From Microcoleus vaginatus HSN003 (GTDB taxonomy: Bacteria > Cyanobacteriota > Cyanobacteriia > Cyanobacteriales > Microcoleaceae): 64,000 nucleotides of DNA. This document shows, piece by piece, positions 25,976 through 33,788 of this stretch (within the stretch, counting starts at the first letter, position 1; each line of letters starts with the position of its first letter). The notes under the pieces were generated by a model. It saw only the letters and a program-made list of their open reading frames with translations. It made no database searches and was not told the DNA's origin. The position numbers and the translations under genes were made by a program. The stretch covers positions 4,774,001 through 4,838,000 of the forward strand of contig NZ_CP031705.1 in assembly GCF_022701255.1 (NCBI RefSeq), written 5' to 3'.

Positions 25976-27439
25976 ATGTTTTCTAAAATAAACAACTTAA
26001 ACATTAGAAACAAGATGCTGCTCGGATATCTAGCGCCAGCCGCTATATACTTAGGGTTTCCGGTAATAGTTATCGCTACTACACAGCAGGTGTTTAAAAC
26101 TTTCCAAGAAACGGAAAGGGTACAGAACGTACTCGGAGAAACAACTAATCTATCCCTAGGTGCGGAGCAAATGGTACGGGGGCTACGTGGATATTTAATT
26201 AATAAAAATAATGATTTTTTAACTGATTTTCACACAGGTGCAGAGTTGGCTCAGCAGTCGGCGGATAATGTAGCGCCGACCGTTAAAGATCCCGAACAGA
26301 GAATTCGTTTGCAGAGGATGCAAAAGCTAGTCCAGCAATATTATGAGGGTTGTAACGAAGACATTGTTCGCTTAGTGCTGCAAAATCAGACAGCGGCAGC
26401 CATCGCTGTATTTAATACAGGCAAGTACAAAAAGGTAGTGGAAGAATTTTTGAAAGTGAACCGGGAATTTCGGGAAACAGAATTAAATCTGGTTAACCAA
26501 AAAACTAAAATGACGAAGGAAGCTTTAAGCTTTTTGGTATCGACGCTGCTGGTTGCTTCGGTGCTGTTAGTGCTGTTTGGTGCGGGTATGGCTGGGCTGA
26601 TCTCGTCAGGAATTGTTGCAACTATCGATCGGGCAATTAGCTCGATCGCCTCTTCTTCCACTGAGATTGCAGCCACCGTCGAAGAACAGGAACGTATGGC
26701 AAGTCAGCAAGCAGCTTCAGTAAATCAAACTACTACTACAATGGACGAATTGGGAGCATCTTCAAGGGCGACATCACAGCAGATAGAAACAGCCGTGGTT
26801 CAAGCAATGCAAGCTTTGAGTTTAGCGGGAGGTGGCACAAAAGCTGTAGAACAAACTTTAGAAGCAATGGCAAGTCTGAAAACTAAAGTTCAGGATATCC
26901 AAGGACAAATTATAGAGTTGAGCGAACAAACAGCTCACATTGGTAATATCTCAAGTGTAGTTAGCGATTTGGCCAATCAAACTAATATGTTAGCACTCAA
27001 TGCTGCTGTTGAAGCAGTGCGGGCGGGAGAACACGGCAAGGGGTTTGGCGTGGTGGCGTCAGAAATTCGCAAACTTGCCGATCGCAGTAAAAAGTCAGGA
27101 GCGCAAATTAATCTATTAGTTGGTGATATTCAAAGGGCGATTAACTCAACGGTAATGGTGACAGACGAAGGAACTAAAACAGTGGAATCGGGCGTGAATA
27201 TTGCCTCAGAAACCGCAGCAGCATTTGCAGGAGTTGCCAATGCCATTAACAATGTGGTTTTGAGTTCTCAGCAAATTTCGCTAAATGCCAAACAGCAATC
27301 GATCGCGATCGAACAGGTAGTGCAAGCTATGAACTCCCTCAATCAAGCCGCAGCCCAAACCGCTTGCGGTATCAGTCAAACTAAAGTCGGCACTCAAAAA
27401 TTGAATGAAGCAGCCTTAGATTTGAAAGCAGTTTTGTAG
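25976..27439 (+). CDS. Methyl-accepting chemotaxis protein
   Basis: This 487-aa receptor has membrane helices at about 15-38 and 184-208, flanking a helical periplasmic domain of CHASE3-like or four-helix type (about 40-180, with R-G-Y-L-I). The cytoplasmic signalling domain carries the conserved hairpin [16 protein letters not shown] near 338-353 and G-F-G-V-V-A-S-E-I. The second membrane helix runs almost directly into the signalling coiled coil; I see no clear HAMP domain. The full N- and C-terminal methylation helices appear present. It lies between cheW and a chemoreceptor remnant. Confidence 0.92.
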   Translation: MFSKINNLNIRNKMLLGYLAPAAIYLGFPVIVIATTQQVFKTFQETERVQNVLGETTNLSLGAEQMVRGLRGYLINKNNDFLTDFHTGAELAQQSADNVAPTVKDPEQRIRLQRMQKLVQQYYEGCNEDIVRLVLQNQTAAAIAVFNTGKYKKVVEEFLKVNREFRETELNLVNQKTKMTKEALSFLVSTLLVASVLLVLFGAGMAGLISSGIVATIDRAISSIASSSTEIAATVEEQERMASQQAASVNQTTTTMDELGASSRATSQQIETAVVQAMQALSLAGGGTKAVEQTLEAMASLKTKVQDIQGQIIELSEQTAHIGNISSVVSDLANQTNMLALNAAVEAVRAGEHGKGFGVVASEIRKLADRSKKSGAQINLLVGDIQRAINSTVMVTDEGTKTVESGVNIASETAAAFAGVANAINNVVLSSQQISLNAKQQSIAIEQVVQAMNSLNQAAAQTACGISQTKVGTQKLNEAALDLKAVL

Positions 27440-27453
27440 GAGATGAATGAATT

Positions 27454-27606
27454 ATGAGTAGTTCCCAAAAAAGGCTAAATATATCCTTAAGAATTAAAGC
27501 AATTGCTGTGGCGATCAATCGCGGTACAATTCCCGTGATATTAACGGTAGGAATAACTGGTTTTGCGGTCAATCAGAACCTAATCTCCAATCAGCCGTGT
27601 AGTTAG
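27454..27606 (+). pseudogene. Chemoreceptor N-terminal remnant (50 codons)
   Basis: A 50-codon frame begins at ATG 27454, behind GGAG, 14 bp after the chemoreceptor stop. It reads R-L-N-I-S-L-R-I-K-A-I-A-V-A-I, then G-T-I-P-V-I-L-T-V-G-I-T-G-F-A-V-N-Q. This resembles the first membrane helix of cyanobacterial receptors that start with S-L-R-x-K-A-x-A-x-A-x-x-x-G-T-I-P-V. It stops at TAG 27604-27606 without any downstream domain, so it is best read as the leftover 5' end of a deleted second receptor. A genuine small membrane protein is the alternative. Confidence 0.5.
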
Positions 27607-27770
27607 TTGTTATTTGTGAGTTATTATTAGTGAGTGGCTATGTTTTATTTACTAACAATTCCCTATTCCCTATTCCCTATACTTCTGCTACGCGATCGTA
27701 CAATTTTCCAGTTCCCTATACTTAGACTATGCCAGCGTACAAGTTACCAGTAACCGATTTCTCGTAACCA

Positions 27771-28604
27771 ATGATTAACAATTTTTTCCAAAAAATGCAG
27801 CCTCGACTGCTGCTGCGCCTAATTTTAAGTACCTTGATTCCAGTATCTATTGTTGGTTGGTATGGAATTTCTTCTTCAACAAAAGCACTGCACAACTTAG
27901 CATTAATAACCCTTAGTGACAGTGTAAATTCTACGGCCTCTCAAATGATTAACAAGTGGGAAAATCGGAGAGCCAAAATTTCGTTTCTCCGCAAAACTCT
28001 CCCTGTTCAGGGAATTATTAGAATTCAAGAAGGAAATGGAGGAGACAAAAACACTAATTCAACTTATAAAGATTGGGTTGAGCGAATGCAAGTCACATTT
28101 TTGTCCATGATGGAAGCTAAGCCATATTATATGCAATTGCGTTACATAGATCACAAAGGTAAGGAGATCGTGCGCTTAGATTCTGACAGCACAAATATCA
28201 ACGTTATTTTAGATTCTAAACTACAAAGTAAAGCAGACAGAGATTACTTTCTGGCCACTATGAAGCTAAAACCAGGAGAAATCTATGTGTCTTCCTTAAA
28301 TCTGAATCAGCAAGGCGGAAAAATCGAAATTCCTTACAAGCCAACAATTCGTTACGCAACTCCAATTTTTAATACCAAAGGAGAAAGACAAAGCCTTTTG
28401 ATTAGCAATGCTTTGGGTAGCACTCTTATCGATATGGTGAAAAATTTCAATCCTGAACTCTCCGACAAATCTTTTATCTTAAATCAAGATGGGTATTATC
28501 TGGCTCATCCCAATCCTAAAAAAGCCTGGGGATTTGATCTAAAAACTAACGAAAACATCAAAAATGATTATTCATTCGACATAGTAGCTAAAGAAATCGG
28601 CTGA
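27771..28604 (+). CDS. Truncated Cache-type sensor protein (no output domain)
   Basis: This 277-aa protein has an N-terminal membrane helix (about 13-35) and an extracytoplasmic region (about 36-270) resembling dCache sensors: the long helix followed by M-Q-L-R-Y-I-D-H-K-G-K-E-I-V-R-L and later L-N-Q-D-G-Y-Y-L-A-H-P. Full-length relatives continue into a second membrane helix, HAMP and a receptor or kinase module. Here a TGA ends the frame right after the sensor domain and the following 70 bp up to cheA show no continuation. It may be a decayed receptor or a stand-alone binding protein. Given the neighbouring remnant at 27454, decay is more likely. Confidence 0.65.
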   Translation: MINNFFQKMQPRLLLRLILSTLIPVSIVGWYGISSSTKALHNLALITLSDSVNSTASQMINKWENRRAKISFLRKTLPVQGIIRIQEGNGGDKNTNSTYKDWVERMQVTFLSMMEAKPYYMQLRYIDHKGKEIVRLDSDSTNINVILDSKLQSKADRDYFLATMKLKPGEIYVSSLNLNQQGGKIEIPYKPTIRYATPIFNTKGERQSLLISNALGSTLIDMVKNFNPELSDKSFILNQDGYYLAHPNPKKAWGFDLKTNENIKNDYSFDIVAKEIG

Positions 28605-28674
28605 GGGTTCAACATAATTATCATTACCAATTACCCATCAGCCCTGCTCAATTACCTATTACTCAAAAACATAT

Positions 28675-31173
28675 ATGATGATTGAAGATCAAGAACTTAG
28701 AGATGTATTTAAAGTCGCTAGTGAAGAACACTTACAGAAACTAGACGACGGATTGCTGTACTTAGAACAGCACCCAAGCGACTTAGCTAAGTTAGAAGAA
28801 TTGTTGCGGGAAACCCATTCTCTTAAAGGGGATGCTGGGATGCTGGGAGTAAAAAATGTAGCCTATTTAGCTCATCAAATGGAGCATATTTTGGAAGGTG
28901 TCAAGCGGGGAGAAACTCAACTGAATTCGGATATTAGCGATCGACTTTCGCAGGGTTTAGACGCCATGCGGAAACTCGTTAACGAAGCCGTTACCGGCGA
29001 AGATTGTGGCGTTAATACTTTTTACCTGCTCGCTAACATGATGGGTGCTTCTAGTCAGCCACAGCCACAGGCTGCCGCCTCAAGAGTAGATACCTCATCT
29101 TCACAAGTACCAGAACCACCGTTGGTAGAACCGCAATTTACTGAGCCTCCTACCCAAGAAGTAGAAACAAATGTTGAAACTTCTGAAGTTCTTAACTTAG
29201 AGAAAAATTCCTCTTTTTTACCCCTACAATCCCAGCCAGAATTTCTACTGCAAGCTCAAAACTTGCCTGCACCTTCTGGGCCCACCACTGAGTCGGCTTC
29301 GCAGTCGGCAGTTACTGCATCCTCAACCTCATCTTACCGCATTGAAACCATTCGCGTTGCTACTCAAAATTTAGACGATTTAATGACTCAAGCAGGAGAA
29401 CTTACTGTCACAAAAACTCGGCTAGGACACCGAGTTGCAGAGATAGAACAAATTACAACTTTGTGGGAAGAGTGGAGCAGAGAAGATTTTGTAACGAGCT
29501 TGAATGTTGATCGGATGCAAATAGATGAAAACGGTATTAAAGCCAACGGTAAATTTCGCCAATTGCAGGATTACTATCAACGTACAGAAGAACGTTTAGA
29601 ACGTCTCGGAACTTTAGTCAACCGCTTGAAAAACCGAGTTTATGAAGATACTGCCAGACTCGAATTAATCGCTGAGGCATTAGAATCAGGAATTCGCACT
29701 CTGAGACTGCTGCCTTTGTCTACTATTTTTAATTTATTTCCTCGAACTGTACGAGACTTAGCGAAACGCGAAGGTAAAGAAGTTGCATTAGTGATTGAAG
29801 GAGGCGAAACTACAGCAGATAAACGCATTTTAGAGGAAATGAAAGACCCTTTAATGCACATGATTAGAAATGCCATAGACCACGGGATTGAAACTGTTGA
29901 AGAGCGTGAAAAAGTAGGTAAATCTCCCGTGGCTACTCTCCGAATAAAAGGCTACAATCTTGCGAGCAATATTATTATTGAAGTTGCTGATGATGGCCGG
30001 GGACTAAATCTAGAAAGCATTAAACAAACTGCTGTAAAACGTAATATTTGTACGCTTGAGCAACTGGCAGAAATGACCGCAAATCAAGTACAGTCTCTAA
30101 TTTTTGCTCCGGGTTTTTCAACCAAGAAATTTGTTACCGAAGTCTCGGGTCGCGGGGTGGGTTTAGATGTAGTTCGCACTAATGTTGAAGCCCTAAAAGG
30201 TAGTATTCAAGTAGAGTCTTTACCGGGAAAGGGATGCACTTTGAGGCTGCAAATCAGCACGTCTTTAGCTACAGCCAACGTATTAATTGTAGTAGTTGAA
30301 GACATTCCTTATGCTCTGCCCGTAGAGTTTGTAGACACGGCCAAACAGGTGTCTCAGTCTGAGATATTTGCTATAGAAGGTAAGGAAACTATACTTTCAA
30401 ACGGCCAGCCTCTGTCAGTGGCTCATCTAGCAGATTTATTAGAAATTAACCATAAACAATGGTCGGAAAAAAATCGGCATTTGAGACAGGAAACCAACAG
30501 CGAAATTCTTAGAAAAGGTCAAAAAACATCCCTAAATTCAAATTATTCAAAAATGCCTTGTATTGTTTTGAAAGTTGGGGAGGAAAGATTGGGATTATTT
30601 GTAGATGCTTTGATAGACGAACAGGATGTGGTGATGAAACCTCAAAGTCAATTGCTGAAACGGGTGCGAAATGTTTCCGGTGCCACAATTCTCGCTACTG
30701 GGGAAGTTTGTATGGTACTCAATCCCCACGATTTGATAAAATCTGTACGCCAGCAAGTTTCGTCCCGTGGGGTTTCTGGTGCGCGATCGCAACTTGAGAC
30801 TGCGAGCAGAAAACAAGTTATACTATTAGCCGAAGACTCGATCGCCACGCGCACTCAAGAAAAGCGCATCCTGGAAGGTGCGGGTTACGAAGTTGTGACT
30901 GCGGTAGACGGATTGGATGCTTTCCATAAATTGAAAACTCGCGATTTTGATGCTTTGATTTCTGACGTACAAATGCCCAACTTAGATGGGTTATCCCTGA
31001 CTATTAAGATTCGCGAGCAGAAACAATACAGTGAGTTGCCGATAATTTTAGTTACATCTTTGGCGTCGGATGAAGATAGAAAAAGAGGGGCTGATGCGGG
31101 GGCAAATGCTTATATTCCTAAAGGGACTTTCAACCAAGATGTGCTGGTAGATACACTAAAAAGGTTAGTTTAG
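28675..31173 (+). CDS. cheA: CheA-type hybrid histidine kinase with C-terminal receiver
   Basis: This 832-aa protein has an Hpt domain with phospho-acceptor His48 (E-T-H-S-L-K-G-D-A-G), a Pro/Gln-rich linker (about 125-215) and a dimerisation helix region (about 222-330). An HATPase domain follows with N-box M-I-R-N-A-I-D-H-G-I, D-D-G-R-G-L and G-R-G-V-G-L-D-V-V. Next come a CheW domain (about 530-690) and a C-terminal REC domain with I-S-D-V-Q-M-P-N-L-D-G (Asp near 761). CheA passes signal from receptors to CheY and CheB; the fused receiver is typical of cyanobacterial phototaxis kinases. Two ATGs (28675, 28678) are available. No separate CheY is encoded on this strand. Confidence 0.94.
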   Translation: MMIEDQELRDVFKVASEEHLQKLDDGLLYLEQHPSDLAKLEELLRETHSLKGDAGMLGVKNVAYLAHQMEHILEGVKRGETQLNSDISDRLSQGLDAMRKLVNEAVTGEDCGVNTFYLLANMMGASSQPQPQAAASRVDTSSSQVPEPPLVEPQFTEPPTQEVETNVETSEVLNLEKNSSFLPLQSQPEFLLQAQNLPAPSGPTTESASQSAVTASSTSSYRIETIRVATQNLDDLMTQAGELTVTKTRLGHRVAEIEQITTLWEEWSREDFVTSLNVDRMQIDENGIKANGKFRQLQDYYQRTEERLERLGTLVNRLKNRVYEDTARLELIAEALESGIRTLRLLPLSTIFNLFPRTVRDLAKREGKEVALVIEGGETTADKRILEEMKDPLMHMIRNAIDHGIETVEEREKVGKSPVATLRIKGYNLASNIIIEVADDGRGLNLESIKQTAVKRNICTLEQLAEMTANQVQSLIFAPGFSTKKFVTEVSGRGVGLDVVRTNVEALKGSIQVESLPGKGCTLRLQISTSLATANVLIVVVEDIPYALPVEFVDTAKQVSQSEIFAIEGKETILSNGQPLSVAHLADLLEINHKQWSEKNRHLRQETNSEILRKGQKTSLNSNYSKMPCIVLKVGEERLGLFVDALIDEQDVVMKPQSQLLKRVRNVSGATILATGEVCMVLNPHDLIKSVRQQVSSRGVSGARSQLETASRKQVILLAEDSIATRTQEKRILEGAGYEVVTAVDGLDAFHKLKTRDFDALISDVQMPNLDGLSLTIKIREQKQYSELPIILVTSLASDEDRKRGADAGANAYIPKGTFNQDVLVDTLKRLV

Positions 31174-31431
31174 TCACGAGTCCTTAGTCCTTGGTTATTA
31201 GGCCTTTGTTATTTACTACCAATTAGCAAAGCCCAATACCCAGTACCCAGTGCACAATTACCAGTGCAGCGATGCCCAATGCCCAATACTTTGATTCTGC
31301 GGTTCCTGAGCGAGTTGTACTGAGCTTAGCCACTCGCTGTGCGCGGCTTGCCCGCTCACGAAGCCGAAGGTAAGTAAGTCGAAGGGACTTACAAGTGCCC
31401 CATTTCCCATTCCCTATTTTCCAGCAAACAG

Positions 31432-32517
31432 ATGTTATCGCCCATTAAACTATTGTTAGTTGAAGATTCTCCAGTAGTTACGATCGTACTCAAACGAATT
31501 TTTGATTCCTCGCCCGAAATCAAAGTTGTAGGAACCGCTTCCAATGGGTTAGAAGCACTAGAATTAATCCCGAAACTTCACCCCGAAGTAATCTGTACAG
31601 ATTTGAACATGACACCAATGAACGGATTAGAATTTACGAAAGAAGTAATGAAGAAATATCCGCTACCAATTTTAGTAATTAGTGCTTCAGTGCAAGCGAA
31701 GGATACTCAGAATGTATTTCAAGTCTTAAAGGCTGGTGCATTGGATGTTTTTCCGAAACCGATTGGCGGCTTGGTATCAGATTACGAGCGTCTAGCCAAT
31801 CAATTAATAGCTAAAGTTAAAATACTCTCCGGAGTTAAAGTATTTACACGGCATCAAAAAACGATGCCCCCAGAAGATAATAATCAAATTTCAAAAATCA
31901 ATCAATCACCAGTTGCTAATTACAAGTTTTCCAACGAAAATCTTAAATCTCCAACTATTAAAGTATTGGCTATAGGGGCTTCTACAGGGGGGCCGCAAGC
32001 GCTTTACTCGATTATTGCTAAGCTTCCGGCTAGTTTCCCAGTGCCTGTAATTTGCATCCAGCACATCAGTGAAGGTTTTTTGCAAGGATTAGTTGATTGG
32101 CTAGGTAAGGAATCGAAACTGCCTGTTAAGATAGCTGCTTTTGGGGAATTGCCACAAGCTGGGACTGTTTATTTCCCGCCAGAAAAACGTCATTTAGAAT
32201 TGGACTCTCAAGGGCGATTTGTTTATTCAGAAGCTGGTCATGTCGCGGGACACTGCCCTTCTGTAACGGTGACATTTAAATCGGTAGCTAATTTTTATAA
32301 TCGCGGGGCAGCGGGAGTTTTGCTCACAGGAATGGGTAGAGATGGTGCTGAGGGAATGTTGGCTATCGCTAAACAGGGCGGTTTGACAATCGCCCAAGAC
32401 GAAGCTAGCTGCATTGTCTTCGGAATGCCCAAGGAGGCGATCGCCCTCGGTGCGGCCCAATATGTTCTACCTGTCAGTGCGATCGCTCCCTTACTGCTGG
32501 CTAAATTAAAAATTTAG
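31432..32517 (+). CDS. cheB: CheB protein-glutamate methylesterase
   Basis: This 361-aa protein has an N-terminal receiver domain with phospho-acceptor Asp57 (C-T-D-L-N-M) and a C-terminal methylesterase domain with catalytic Ser184 (G-A-S-T-G-G-P-Q), His211 (I-Q-H-I-S-E-G-F) and Asp near 307 (G-M-G-R-D-G-A-E-G-M). CheB removes methyl groups added by CheR, giving adaptation. It follows cheA by about 260 bp; that gap carries only dispersed repeat sequence. Complete and with all key residues. Confidence 0.95.
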   Translation: MLSPIKLLLVEDSPVVTIVLKRIFDSSPEIKVVGTASNGLEALELIPKLHPEVICTDLNMTPMNGLEFTKEVMKKYPLPILVISASVQAKDTQNVFQVLKAGALDVFPKPIGGLVSDYERLANQLIAKVKILSGVKVFTRHQKTMPPEDNNQISKINQSPVANYKFSNENLKSPTIKVLAIGASTGGPQALYSIIAKLPASFPVPVICIQHISEGFLQGLVDWLGKESKLPVKIAAFGELPQAGTVYFPPEKRHLELDSQGRFVYSEAGHVAGHCPSVTVTFKSVANFYNRGAAGVLLTGMGRDGAEGMLAIAKQGGLTIAQDEASCIVFGMPKEAIALGAAQYVLPVSAIAPLLLAKLKI

Positions 32518-32660
32518 GACTTACCCCGCAAATAGTGCAGAATACCCCGATCCGGGACTTGTTAAAAAAATCGGGGATAAGAGAGCGCGATCGCAACTTT
32601 TTAGTTCATTAATTACTCAATTTACTTCATTAATTACTCAAAACTGATTTTTTATTCCGA

Positions 32661-33047
32661 TTATTTGATTTTGATAAACTTACCAATTACCTCCCGCAAC
32701 TTATCAGCATCAAACGGCTTAGTTAAATACTCTGTTGCTCCTGCCAAACGCCCTTGTACCTTATCAAAGGCTCCATCTCGCGCTGTCAGCATTATGATCG
32801 GCAAATTCTGAAACTGAGGCAAACTGCGTACCGTCCGGCAGAGTTCCAATCCGTCAATACCAGGCATCGAAACATCCAGCAACAAAACAGAAATTTGTTC
32901 GTGATAAATCGTTGACAAAGCATCCACTGCATTGTCGGTTACGAGAACTCGAAACTCTTTGCTTAAGGCCTGTTTAACAAGTCCTTGCATCACGACGCTA
33001 TCATCAACTGCCAAAATAGTTGGTACTTGACTGCTACTTGCAGACAT
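32661..33047 (-). CDS. CheY/PilH-like single-domain response regulator
   Basis: This 128-aa protein is a bare receiver domain: acidic pair Asp15/Asp16 (A-V-D-D-S), phospho-acceptor Asp58 (L-L-L-D-V-S-M-P-G-I-D-G), a Thr/Ser switch in M-L-T-A-R-D and Lys in Y-L-T-K-P-F. It has no output domain. Lying convergent with the CheA/CheB genes, it is the likely diffusible output of this pathway, although it is not in the same operon. Its own promoter region is the 741-bp gap shared with the histidine kinase gene. Confidence 0.93.
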   Translation of the reverse strand: MSASSSQVPTILAVDDSVVMQGLVKQALSKEFRVLVTDNAVDALSTIYHEQISVLLLDVSMPGIDGLELCRTVRSLPQFQNLPIIMLTARDGAFDKVQGRLAGATEYLTKPFDADKLREVIGKFIKIK

Positions 33048-33788
33048 ATTCTTCTCCCTGTTTATTTATAGTTCTTGAAAATACAAAACATATTTCCGGC
33101 TGTTATTTTTTGAGAGTTGCCTCTACACAATAATTGTTAACCCCGTTAGAGCGTTAGTTGAAACTTTACCCCGGTTTTTTTACCTCAAACTCCAAAAAAG
33201 GGATTGGGAGAGTGGTCGATCGGCGATTACAACATTTGCAAAATGTGCATCCGGGCCCAGAAACCCTAGAAGGTCGAGTTTGAGTAACTATTGTTACAAA
33301 GTTTAACATCTTGGCAATCTTTTGTAATTCATCTCCTAACTGTAGTTAAACTCCAGGCTAAGGCACAGCTCGGTAAAGTACCCAGGTATTGTGGCACAAA
33401 CGCCTGATTTAAATCTACCAGCAAGCCAGCTACCCACGATTAGACAAGTCTGTTAAAATACTATTAAACTGATAAAAAAATTCTAGGTAAGCAATAGTCA
33501 TATATTTTGGAAAGCTGCTTCCTCCCAACAGAGGCTCTTAGATTTAGAGAGCCGGAGGTATTCAAAAGCATAGTCAACTGGAAGTAGAATTTATATAGTC
33601 TTAGATCTGGGGTGCTCTTACTCCGATAACTCAAAAGTTTCCAGATCAGTCAAGAGGTTAGTCTGAATTCGGCGCAAGCAACCTGCGCCGAACTTGCGCC
33701 CAGAGTCTCCCAGCACAGAATTCATAGCTTGTTTTTCAAGGGAAGTATTGGGAAGGGCGGTTGCCAGCAACTAGACGGGCAGTTACAC
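33048..33788. other. Long divergent intergenic region with a strong hairpin
   Basis: No gene is supported in these 741 bases. A perfect 9-bp hairpin TTCGGCGCA / TGCGCCGAA with a 7-base loop lies at 33668-33692, about 97 bp before the kinase ATG, without a T tract; it could be a leader structure. A weaker stem with GGCTCT / AGAGCC lies near 33533-33553. An A/T-rich stretch around 33455-33510 may hold promoters. Confidence 0.4.
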
